Below the pieces are notes generated by a model, which was not told where the DNA came from, made no database searches, and saw nothing but the letters and a program-made list of their open reading frames with translations. The translations under genes were made by a program, and so were the position numbers. Positions 36,020 through 45,573 of a stretch of DNA of 64,000 nt are shown here, one piece after another (the stretch's first letter is position 1; every line of letters starts with the position of its first letter). Origin of the DNA: Caenorhabditis elegans (taxonomy: Eukaryota; Nematoda; Chromadorea; Rhabditida; Rhabditidae); contig NC_003283.11 of NCBI RefSeq assembly GCF_000002985.6, positions 2,108,001 through 2,172,000 of the forward strand, read 5' to 3'.

Positions 36020-38144
36020 TCAGTTTTCTTGGACAACCTTCACTCTTTTTTGCAGAGCAATATTTCCCGTCGATGATTGATGGGGAACTGGGTAAGTTCT
36101 AGTAAGCTGCTCTGAAAAACTGTATTCATGCTCATAAAAATTCCAAACTCCAATACTTTGAATTATTTTCCGATACTCTGAAACAATAACCATAAACGCT
36201 ATACTATCAAATGGCGAGTAAAGTGTAAATACAGTGCAAACCAAACCAGTCTGCATACTAATATTGAAACCGAGCAACGGTGATAATAATGGAGCAAGGA
36301 GCACAGGCCCAGCTGGCAGGACATAAAGAAATGTCGGAGCCAACGTTTGAACAATTAGAGCTCGAAAAAATTGTTGTTGAAGTCGTTGATAGGTTGCTGA
36401 GAAGTTTTGAAGTTTTTGCTTCATATGCCGACTCATTTGGACACCGAAATAGACTATCGCCAAATAATGGACTGCAATTAGTGCAAGCCCGTGGAGGAGA
36501 AGGCTCATATTTTTCCATCTAAACGAGCCATCAGGATTCTGAAAAAGCATTTAGAAATAATTTATCCTTTTAATTTGTGAGCAAGCACGGGGTTCTGGCC
36601 TTCCTCATTGAATTTTTCGTGCTCTGTTGACAATCGCCCGCCGGACAACGCGTGGGAAAGTCGTGTACTCCACACGGACAAATACATTTAATTTTACAAC
36701 TAAAATCGAGCCGCGACGCGACACGCAACGCGCCGTAAATCTACCCCAAATATGGCCGAGCCAAAATGGCCTAGTTCGGCAAACTCTTCCATTTCAATTT
36801 ATGAGGGAAGCCAGAAATCCGTGATCCAACCCTAGACACTTTGTTTCCCCAACTGTGCCTGTCTACATTCCCTCCAAAATGAGATCTTCAACCACACGTG
36901 GTGTCAGGCTGCCGCAATACAATTTGATCTACAAAAATTGCGGGAATATTTTTCCAGAAAAGTTGTGACGTCAGCACGCTCTTAACCATTCGAAATCAGA
37001 TGAGATGTCTGCGTCTCACCTCCCGCACTTTTCGAAGATCAAAGCGAAATTTTTTGACACCACGTGCAACCAATCATCAATTCACTTTGCGCACTATTCA
37101 ATTTATCAGGCATAATCGGCATTTTGATCCAGTTTCTTGCTCAAGTTTTGCCCAAAAAAAGTTGGCTTAAACTAAAAAGTTGGGCAAGACTTTGGCTAAA
37201 CTTGAATTTAGGCTGCGCTAAAGTGTAACCCAAGTTTGGTCCAAAAAATCTATGACCCTATTTTTTTGTGTTTTGTTTTAAACTTGGACTGAAGCTTGAC
37301 AAAAGCTGGTTCAAACCAAAGTTAAGCCAACTTCTAATCTAAGTTAATACTTTTCTGGCCAAACTTGGGCAAGAAGCTGGAGCCAAATGCCAAGTAGAGT
37401 GCAGAACTTGATTGGATTGAAACTGGCATTTCATTTCAGAGAAGTGTTTCAACATTCCACTAATGTTAGAAAACTCCGCGAATTTTATATCAGAAAGCAG
37501 GTAATGGTTAAAAAAAAACATAGAATACTCACCAAGGATATTATTAAAAAACGAGGAGCACTTTTGATATCGAGCTCATATCTCTTCAGAATCTCTTCCC
37601 TGTAAACTCGAAATTTTCACATACTGTTATGTTTTTTTTTTTGAAATTTTCATTCTTACTTGACATAATCATCGCCAAACTGGTCAGGTTGACAAAACAA
37701 ATAAAAAGAGCTCAAGTAAAGTGCTCCAATTAAAGAAGAATACGCTATCCATATGAAAACACCTTTCCCATCGAACATCGCGGCAAGCGTTGGCTTAAAT
37801 AAGATCGAATACCGATAAGCAAACTGAATGGCTATATTAGCAATTATAGACTGATATGTGGCACCATACAATGCGATTCCGAACTGAACAAAACTCTGAT
37901 GTTCCCAGACGTTTAGGCTAAAGAAAACCATAGCGTTGTTGTAGTTATGTGTGAAAGGTTTGAAATAAACATCTGTCCCAGAAAAAAATGTTCCCAACAT
38001 TGAAAAAAATACCACCATAATTCTATAGGTGCCTGTTATTTTTTTGATGTGAAACACAGTCATATACTGTAGAAAGAAATTTGTGAGGAATCCGACACAG
38101 AAGCAGATCTTGGCAAATTTACTGGCATATTCGTATAGCGCCAT
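36020..38144 (-). CDS. Str-superfamily chemoreceptor GPCR
   Basis: Three exons on the minus strand (38144-37660, 37599-37533, 36538-36020) encode 356 residues, the usual length for a nematode seven-transmembrane chemoreceptor. Visible signatures are GTYRIMVVFFSMLGTFFSG in the second helix region, FAYRYSILFKPTL after the third, EEILKRYELDIKSAPRF in the extracellular loop, and RLQQQFFRALIVQTLAP before the sixth helix. FTLYSPFDSIAFMVIVSEYR in the last helix is the str/srj pattern. Such receptors sit in cilia of sensory neurons and detect odours or other chemicals; the ligand is unknown. Intron 2 (994 bp) carries a GC-rich dispersed repeat and a palindromic element. I cannot separate str from srj with certainty. 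Confidence 0.85.
36593..36828. repeat. GC-rich dispersed repeat, copy 2
   Basis: Inverse orientation to the copy at 26883-27115 and nearly identical to it. It contains ACAACGCGTGGGAAAGTCGT and ATGGCCGAGCCAAAATGGCC and lies in intron 2 of the str-like gene. Confidence 0.85.
36893..37066. repeat. Palindromic element, CACGTG-end family
   Basis: Bounded by CACACGTGGTGTCAGGCTGC and TTTTTGACACCACGTGC, in intron 2 of the str-like gene. Confidence 0.8.
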
Positions 38145-38534
38145 GAAATTGTAGTAGCTGATAGTTATGATAATCTTGTGTTATTTGGACAAACGGATGT
38201 TATTGTCTAGGAAAGAAGGTAATACATTTTTATATCAGTTGATAAAGCGATTTTGGTAGATTGTTAATATAGTCATTCAGTATAGGCACGCAAATTGTGA
38301 TGAGGCAGGGCTAATACTTTGTTCTCAAGGCAGCAGAAATGCATTTGCATGGGGTGTGCGAGACAAATTTCAAAATTTTCCAATATTTTACCAGATTCAA
38401 CAAATTTTGCAAATTGTCAATTGCAGTTCAGCAAGTTTTTTAAGTCGGCATATTGTTGGTTTGCCGATTTGCCGTTTTCCGAGCATCAAATTGCCGGAAG
38501 AATTTGCTTGTTTTTCATAAGAGATGTAGAAACA

Positions 38535-38862
38535 TCCATAGGATGCATTATTTTTCGTGTAACAATCTATTTTTCGTGTAATAATCTATTTTTCGTGTAA
38601 CAATCTATTTTTTCGTGTAACAATCTATTTTTTCGTGTAACAATCTATTTTTCGTGTAACAATCTATTTTTCGTGTAACAATCTATTTTTCGTGTAATAA
38701 TCTATTTTTCGTGTAACAATCTATTTTTTCGTGTAACAATCTATTTTTTCGTGTAACAATCTATTTTTCGTGTAACAATCTATTTTTCGTGTAACAATCT
38801 ATTTTTTCGTGTAACAATCTATTTTTTCGTGTAGCAATCTATTTTTTCGTGTAACAATCAGC
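38535..38862. repeat. TTTTTCGTGTAACAATCTA minisatellite
   Basis: About 15 head-to-tail copies of a 20-23 bp unit, TATTTTTCGTGTAACAATC, differing mainly in the number of T residues and in AACAATC versus AATAATC. It lies between the divergent str-like and srbc genes, so it may overlap their promoters. It is unusually uniform, which suggests recent expansion. Confidence 0.92.
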
Positions 38863-39094
38863 TTTATTATTCACCGCAAAATTACATCAGAAGTGGTAAA
38901 CAATCATTCCTACAACTATTACAAGTTTTCTTCGGAAACCACTCTGAAAACGGAAGCAGACATAACAAATGGAATAGAATTACTCAATTGATTGCTAGAA
39001 ATCTGCTTAATAGGTTTGTCAGAATGAAATCGACATTGATAAAAACAAAAAACACCCAAGTTTTCGGTTTTTCCTCTATTGTGAATTTTACCGA

Positions 39095-40622
39095 ATGTTA
39101 TCAGTTTCTGTTGTCATTTCTTCAATTGGCGTGACTTCGTCTATTGTATCATGTGTTGTAAATACTTATATGTTTGTAACAGTAGAAAGGTACAGTTCAT
39201 AGTAATCTAAAATACCCAAATGCCATAAGAAAATTCTAAAAAATTCAGACAAATTTTTTTTACCACTTTTTGACTGCACATATCATTGAAAAAATCCCAA
39301 AAAATGCAGTAATTTTTTTTGAAAAAATTTACTAAAAAATGCGAATATTTCAATAGTTTTAAAAGTTGTAGACGAAAAAACGACATGACTTTGTTTTACT
39401 TTCGTTTTTTATTGGATGTTATCTTGAGCGTACTGGTAGCCGCTTTCCTTACGAGTGACATTATCTATTTTACGTTTTCTGAAAAAATGGATTCACAGCT
39501 TATAGTCGTGATATTTTATATACCACTTCTCGCATCAAATGTTGCAGCTGTTAGATCAATTGTGATATTGTTCATTTCTGTGGAGCGGGTTGTGGTGAGT
39601 GTTTGGCTTTCTTTTTTAATTATTTGACGAATAACTAGGGCTTCCGTGCAGGCGCCAAAACGCCTGCCGTTCCCGCCCTGCTGCGACCTCCGCCAGCCTC
39701 GCGCCGCGAGCTGTCCTTCTGTATAGTGGAACTCGAAAAGTGTCGGCCGCTGCGAAAGAACCACCTTTCGCACTATGTAGCGTGAACACCAAGCCTGTGA
39801 CTTCTCGCTATAATGCAGAAATAAGGCGAGAGGTCGGTATGAGGCTGGTAGGTTCGGGCAGGTGTCAAACTTTTATTTTCAAAATTTCTGTCTGAATTTT
39901 TTTCGACAACCCATGTTTTCAGGCATCCTACTTTCCAATTTTTTTCCACAATCATCGAAAGTTCCGATTTAAAGTGTTCATAATGATTTTAGCTGTTTTC
40001 TATGGGCTCACCGAAGATATTGTGCTCTATGTGTTTTGCGACTTTCAACTTAAACTAGTCCCAAATTGTGTAGCATTTGGTTGTACTATCAATGCATGCT
40101 ATCATCAATATTGGATCACTCACAGAATGGTCAGTAAATAATTTTTTTAAACTTTAAAATATACGATTTTCAGACAGTTTTCGCGTTGATGTTTTTATTT
40201 TCAATATTCTTGGCCTCAAAATTATTTATGCTCAGGAAAAGCAAAAATGTTGGGAAGAACGAGCAATTTAGAGTACGAAATCCATATAATCTAGAAATTT
40301 CTTCAATGACATTTCCAGATGAACCGTCTCGCGTTAATTGACATTGGCAATGTAACTCTTTTCGAGTTTTTTCCAATTTTCCTCGCAAACCAGCTCTCTA
40401 AATATTTTAATTTTAAAGTAATTTTTTCCAGCTTTTCAGTGTCTGAATATAAAATTGCAGAGCCTTGGGCCATATGGAATATCAATAAAAATGCTGGGAT
40501 GCGCTGTGGAAGCTGTATTGATGCTCTATATTTTGAAAGGCAAAAAACGGCGTGGATCGGAGAGAAGCAACTCGAAAATAGCAAGCGGGAAAACTAATTG
40601 TATTCTTGTAAAATCAGCGTAA
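39095..40622 (+). CDS. srbc-family chemoreceptor GPCR (1 of 7)
   Basis: Six exons (39095-39189, 39372-39594, 39923-40129, 40174-40272, 40319-40417, 40461-40622) encode 294 residues with seven hydrophobic segments. Family landmarks are RRKNDMTLFYFRFLLD at the start of exon 2, SVERVV at its end, FFHNHRKF in the following loop, and CxFGCTINACYHQYWITH with paired cysteines. ANRLALID-type sequence (here MNRLALID) and GPYGISIKMLGCAVEAVLM complete the pattern. Srbc proteins are nematode-specific chemosensory receptors, expected in sensory cilia; the ligand is unknown. The exon layout is shared by the other srbc genes here. Intron 2 is enlarged by a GC-rich repeat. Confidence 0.9.
39640..39780. repeat. 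GC-rich dispersed repeat (CTTCTGTATAGTG type)
   Basis: Contains CCTTCTGTATAGTGGAACTC and GAAAAGTGTCGGCCGCTGCG. A related piece lies at 9880-9990 in the GT49 gene (CCTTCTGTATAGTGCGGCGC and GAAAAGTGTCGGCAGCGGCG). Base composition differs sharply from the surrounding intron. Confidence 0.7.
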
Positions 40623-40656
40623 AAGTAAAAAAAAAATTAAATTCTCTTCAAAATTA

Positions 40657-41532
40657 TTACTTTCCGTAATAATAACTGTTACCACTGCAACTGTAACTTT
40701 GTCTCCAGCACGATCGATATGAATTACAACAATAATAATTCCCGGAGTAATAATTATTGTTGTACCCATAGCCATAGTTGTTGTATCCATAATTGTTATA
40801 ACCTCCATAATAGTTGCTGTAGTAGCTTGGAGAGTAGCTGGAACCGTAGGAGGAGTAGCTCGGGCTATATGAAGAGTAGCTATAGTAACTGGGGCTGTAT
40901 GAAGTGTAGTCACTGTTTGATGAGATGCTTGGAGTGTACGAAGAGTAGCTACTGCTATCGCTCGAGCTATAGGAGCTACTGGAGCTGGAGCCAGAGTAGG
41001 ATTCGTGTGAGCCGCTACTGTCACGAGCGTGTCGAATTCTCCTGTAAACTTTAATTTCACTCTATAGCACTATCCTGGTGGGGCTCCAACTGGGCTTTAG
41101 TTTAAGCCCGTTCAAGTCGAGCTGTGGCCAATAACCTAGTCGTGGATTGCTCTAAGGCTGGATAGATTAATGTGGCGGAGGGAGGCAGGACTTGAACCTG
41201 TGACCTCTAGACTACTAGCTACCACCATTACCGACTGAGCTACTTCCGCCACCGAAGCTACAAGTTCCCGGGCAGCGAAACCCGCTAATTGTCGGCTGTC
41301 TGCCAGAGTTACCCGTACACTGTCGGCGGCAAATAGTAACGAAAACTCACGCTTTGTTTCGATTATATCTTCCTTCCCTCACATCAACTTCATGCGATTC
41401 TACTCCAATTTCCTTAACGATATCAGCATTTTCAATAGTTTCAGTCAAAAATCCAGTGGAATTTTTCGATTTCAAAATAACCGAACTTGCAAAAATTGGT
41501 AGACATAGCAGAAGAATAAAAAGTGGTCGCAT
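40657..41532 (-). CDS. Secreted Tyr/Ser/Gly/Asn-rich protein, copy 1
   Basis: Two exons on the minus strand (41532-41351, 41041-40657) encode 188 residues. Exon 1 starts with a clear signal peptide (MRPLFILLLCLPIFASSVIL) and an acidic stretch. Exon 2 is low complexity: serine-rich, then repeated SYSP and SYSSY units, then GGYNNYGYNNYGYGYNNN, ending in a cysteine-bearing tail, YCCNSYRSCWRQSYSCSGNS. I do not recognise the family. The composition suggests an extracellular structural, cuticle-associated or antimicrobial-like protein; that is inference. A tandem copy lies 0.6 kb upstream. The 309-bp intron contains a tRNA-like sequence. Confidence 0.8.
41174..41250 (-). tRNA. tRNA-like sequence, probably pseudogene or tRNA-derived repeat
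   Basis: The minus strand has a perfect Pol III A box (TAGCTCAGTCGG, 41242-41231) and B box (GGTTCAAGTCC, 41198-41188) at normal tRNA spacing. The ends GGCGGA and TCCGCC pair. The T arm CAGG-TTCAAGT-CCTG folds, but the acceptor and D arms do not fit a standard cloverleaf and three extra bases follow the T arm. I cannot assign an anticodon. It lies inside the intron of a protein gene on the same strand. Confidence 0.45.
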
Positions 41533-41773
41533 TGTACCAACTTTCTCAATTTTACGTTATTGTTATCTATCACTCATTTTATACTACTATGTATTTTCCA
41601 ACAACAACCAGTTCTCGGCGAATGTTTTTTGTTTGGCACAGAGTTCATGTTTAGGGAATTTGCGATTTTTAATGCTGAAAAAAAATTGTAAACGAAAGTG
41701 TAAATAATTTGGAAAGAATGGTCGCCGCAACTATTTTCAAATAGTTAATTTTTTGATTTTGTTATTACTGATA

Positions 41774-41926
41774 CAGAGAGTGTAGATAGTTGAAGAGACA
41801 CAGACGTCCCGGGACCCAAGGGGCGGGGCGCGAGAAGAGACGATTTGTGTCGATTTACGAAATGATGACAACGTCCCGCCCCTTGGGTTCCGGGATGTCT
41901 GTGTCTCTTCAACTATCTCTACTCTC
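41774..41926. repeat. Long GC-rich hairpin
   Basis: The left arm GATAGTTGAAGAGACACAGA then CGTCCCGGGACCCAAGGGGC is mirrored by GCCCCTTGGGTTCCGGGATG then TCTGTGTCTCTTCAACTATC. Arms are about 50 bp and the loop about 50 bp. It lies between the two copies of the secreted protein gene and is probably a foldback element. Confidence 0.85.
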
Positions 41927-42109
41927 AACGTAATACTTGGTGTGTTGTAGATCAATTTTTGTGACCGCCCACTGTGTTAAAAAATATCTGAAAAATTCCA
42001 TAAGCTTACTCAAATTTAAATTTAAATTAAAAACAAGAAAATTCAAATAAACCTTACAAACTGAAAGCAAGGCAAAATTATATCAAAACTTTATTTTTCC
42101 TCGAAATCT

Positions 42110-42745
42110 TCACTTTCCGTAATAATAACTGTTTCCACTGCAAGTGTAACTTTGTCTCCAGCACGATCGATATGAATTACAACAATAATAATTTCCAGAG
42201 TAATAATAATTGTTGTAACCATATCCATAGTTGCTATATCCATAATTGTTATAGCCTCCATAATAGTTGCTATAGTAACTTGGAGTATAGGTAGAGTAGC
42301 TGGAATCATAGGAGGAGTAGCTAGGACTATATGAAGTAGAGTAGCAACTACTGTAGCTCGGGCTGTATGAAGAGTAGTCGCTGCTTGGTGAGATGATTGG
42401 AGTGTGTGAAGAGTAACTGGGGTCGGGGGAAGAAGGGTGCGGATCGCTACTATAATCGTGGCGGGTTCGTCGGGGTTTTCTGAAATTTTCAGAGATTCTG
42501 GATAACTGTGGTTTGAGCCCGCCAACTGTCAGCTGCTACTCAAAAACTTAACAACTTACGCTTTATTTGCATTATAAGCTCCCTCTCTGACATCAACTTC
42601 TTGAGCTTCACCTCCAATTTCCTTAATATCGTCCGGAATTTCCACAGTTTCAGTAAAAAAATCCTGTCGAATTTTTTTGGTTCAAAATGACAGAACTTGT
42701 AAAAATTGGTAGACATAGCAGAATAAAAGCAATAAATGATCGCAT
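42110..42745 (-). pseudogene. Secreted Tyr/Ser/Gly/Asn-rich protein, copy 2, frameshifted
   Basis: Tandem paralog of the gene at 40657-41532 with the same two-exon layout (42745-42560, 42479-42110). The signal peptide (MRSFIAFILLCLPIFTSS) and the C-terminal cysteine block (YCCNSYRSCWRQSYTCSGNS) are almost unchanged. In exon 1 a run of seven T replaces the TTTTTG of copy 1. This shifts the frame by one base and brings a TGA two codons later. Downstream the original frame is intact to its own stop. It is either a young pseudogene, a strain difference, or a base-calling error in a homopolymer. AATAAA (as TTTATT) lies at 42090. Confidence 0.7.
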
Positions 42746-43762
42746 TGTTCCAACTTTTTGAACTTTGCATCTTTGCTATCACTCGTTTTATATTTTCACT
42801 TTCTTTTCCCAACCGGTTCCTGGCGTTTGTTTTTCTGCTAATAAATTTGATACAGAGTCCACGGCGCTTAGGGAATTTGAAAAAGTCGCATGGGATCAGC
42901 AATAGAATGTTGACCGAAACAGGGAATTTTTTAAAGTGCAAAAAAAATGTTGGGTGAAAGAGTAAAGAATGGCTTTGTAAATTAACAGCAAACTTCGAAT
43001 TTTTTCAAAAAAATTATTTTTGACCTCTGTTATCTTTGTTGATCATGCTGATACTGTCACTTAAAAAAAAGGAAATATACAAATAAATGACGTCAAGTAA
43101 TTGCAATGTGAAAGTTTTTGGATTGAGTAGTTATTTTTATTTCAGATTAAAAATCGTACTGCTCACTAAAACTTGCAGCTGACAGTTCACGGGTGGCCGC
43201 AATTGACACCTCATTTGGAGCAGCGACCGACAGTTCACAGGTAGCACGTGGAGTCAGAATGTCTTAATTCGATTTGATCTACCAAAAAATGCGGGGGTTG
43301 AGAAATCTCATCTGATTTCGCATGGTTAAGAACGTGCTGACGTCACAATTTTTCTGCAAAAAATTCCCGCATTTTTTAATAGATCAAATTGTCATAAGAC
43401 AGCCTGATACCACGTGGTCGCCACTAACAACTAACAAGCAGCCGACAGATCACAGGTCACAGGAACCGCCAACACATCTATGCAGCCGACATATCCCTGC
43501 CCCCTGCCCCACTGATACTTATCACATTACGGTAGCAAGTTCCCATGTGACTCAAAAGCATGGGAGTCCAAAATCAACCAATTCCGAAAATCTGCAAATG
43601 AATTTTACCCAGGATACCAGGTATTCTAGTTTTAATTATTTTTTTTTGTTTATAACTTTCTCAATTTCGACGTCTAGGCATTGTGACTCAAGATAAAAAT
43701 TTATTTCTTGTTTTATTTTTTTTCCTCACTTCAGAAATCAAGAAAACATTTTATTTCAGCAA
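42746..43762. other. Intergenic region before the second srbc gene
   Basis: Contains a CACGTG-end palindromic element (43244-43417) flanked on both sides by GCAGCTGACAGTTCACGG and GCAGCCGACAGATCACAGG copies, which belong to the foldback family seen through the srbc cluster. No exon was found. Confidence 0.6.
43244..43417. repeat. Palindromic element, CACGTG-end family
   Basis: From CACGTGGAGTCAGAATGTCT to GACAGCCTGATACCACGTG, with the intact centre GCATGGTTAAGAACGTGCTG. That is the uninterrupted form of the site into which the element at 446-884 inserted. Confidence 0.82.
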
Positions 43763-45010
43763 TGGAAGAAATACATTTTCTTAAAACGTCAGCGGTGGTG
43801 ATAACCTGCTTCGGAGTATTTTTTTCCATTTTCAATTGCGTCGGAAATGTGGCTATTATCAAAAAGATGGGGAGGTAGGATTTTTTAATTTTTTTTGGTT
43901 AAAATTTTGAATATGTGAGATTCCAGAAGAAAAAACGACATGGTACTATTTTACTTTCGATTTTTGTTGGACGTGATTTTCGGCGCAACCTCAACAATTT
44001 ATCTCTTGTCGATAATAATTTTTAATCTAAATTATCTGAAACTATCAGATCTTCGCGTTTTCATATTTTTCTTGGGTTTTCTAATTTCCAATGTAAGAGC
44101 TACCAGAGCACTATTGACGATGGCGATTTCAATTGATAGAGTTGTGGTAAGGGTCCCGCTATTTGTCCGCTGCTTTTTTAGGTTGCAAATTCATTGATTA
44201 TAGGCAGTCTACACCCCAATCTGGTTCCTCAACTATCGTTCTCTCGTCGCAAATTCTGCAGTTCTAGGCTTAACAGCTGCTTTCGGGCTCTCTGAATATC
44301 CAGTTTTGTATATATTCTGTGAGTTTGAAGTTGATATCCCTCCAAAATGTGTATCGATTAATTGTGCTCTAAACGATTGTTTTCTGCAATATTGGACCAC
44401 TTATAAGATGGTAAGGTAGTGAAAATGTTTTCATAAAAAATTTTATTTTCAGATAATCTTCGCTTGTACATTTATTTTCACGATTCTTCTATCATTAAAA
44501 CTAATCAGTAAAATTTTCAAAGATGATAACAAGGACTTGAATAGAGTGAGTTATAGTAATGGTCCGACATCTGCCGGGTTCCGCACCACAAGGCTGAACT
44601 CAGTGCAAAACGGAACCCGGTAGATGTCGGGCCATGCTCTCAATCTTGAGGTTCTCTCGAAAAATTCTTTGGTTTTCTTAAAGGCAAACCGTCTGACCCT
44701 CATCGATTCCACAATAATATTCGCCACTGATTTTCTGCCGACTATGCTCTGCCTAATGGGCCACGAGGACCTGTTCAACACTCAAGTAATAACTCCATTT
44801 GACTTTAGAAGCATATTCTAAGTTTTTCAGAACATGGGTCCATTTGGAGCAGTTTTGAAGCAAGTCGGATGTGCTTTTGAGGCTCTGCTTGTTTTGCAAA
44901 CAATTACCCGCCGGAATGAAACGACTGTGAACAGTTCGAGAACCAGCAAAACCAACGTCTCAATGAAAAATGCCAAAAAACCAATTGGCAGCATCTCAGA
45001 AATCGCTTGA
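43763..45010 (+). CDS. srbc-family chemoreceptor GPCR (2 of 7)
   Basis: Six exons (about 43763-43874, 43927-44146, 44204-44410, 44454-44545, 44684-44785, 44831-45010; exon ends are good to 1 base) encode about 304 residues. Seven hydrophobic segments and all srbc landmarks are present: RRKNDMVLFYFRFLLD, SIDRVV, CVSINCALNDCFLQYWTTYK, FKDDNKDLNR, ANRLTLIDSTIIF and GPFGAVLKQVGCAFEALLVL. The C-terminus is a serine/lysine-rich cytosolic tail ending SISEIA. It starts just after a TTTCAG, so trans-splicing is likely. Intron 4 carries a short foldback repeat. Expected role: chemosensory receptor in ciliated neurons. Confidence 0.9.
44561..44632. repeat. Short foldback repeat (CCGACATCT family)
   Basis: CCGACATCTGCCGGGTTCCG and CGGAACCCGGTAGATGTCGG form a hairpin with a 32-bp loop in intron 4 of the srbc gene. 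Same family as 8067-8125. Confidence 0.8.
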
Positions 45011-45221
45011 CCCGCAGAGCGTCGGCTGCAACAGGAAGAATTTGCAATTTGTGTCTTTATAATTGTTTATTCTTCTATGTATAAATGTGTTTTCTAACAT
45101 TGGACCATTTGCACCAATTCTGAAATAATTGTATACCAAACGATTACTAAGACATGCGATATTGTAAATGCTTCAAAAACAAGCGAAAATAATAGCATCA
45201 TTACTCGAAAGGAATTAACAA

Positions 45222-45281
45222 GCAACCGACATCTTAGGGTTAGCTAGCTTAACAAAGAATGTCCCGTGAGTAGTCGGCTGC
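45222..45281. repeat. Short foldback repeat between srbc genes
   Basis: GCAACCGACATCTTAGGG is mirrored by CCCGTGAGTAGTCGGCTGC after a 23-bp loop. It lies between the second and third srbc genes. Confidence 0.65.
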
Positions 45282-45573
45282 AACTTTAAACAATCCCAAT
45301 TTGCTACATGTTCAGATATTTTGGAAAAAATCCATGAAAAATTGTCTGATAAATGTTTTAGTTATTTCTAGTCTTTCTACCTTCAATAATAACATTTCAA
45401 TAATTTTCTGATCAGTCACATTTCGATTTTTTTCAAATTATTTAGTTCCTTGTTGTAGCTTTTCTGTTTTTCTTAATTAATTTTCTATGTGTTTTTGTTC
45501 TCACTAGCCTAGGTGTCATTTTTTCCTGTTACCTATATTCCATAAGCTATTCAAAAAAGTTTATCAATAAGTT

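Noticed and set aside
36280-36522. Plus-strand frame of 80 codons
   Set aside because: Shadow of the str-like exon on the opposite strand.
36627-36824. 65-codon frame shared with 26885-27082
   Set aside because: Lies wholly within both copies of a GC-rich dispersed repeat.
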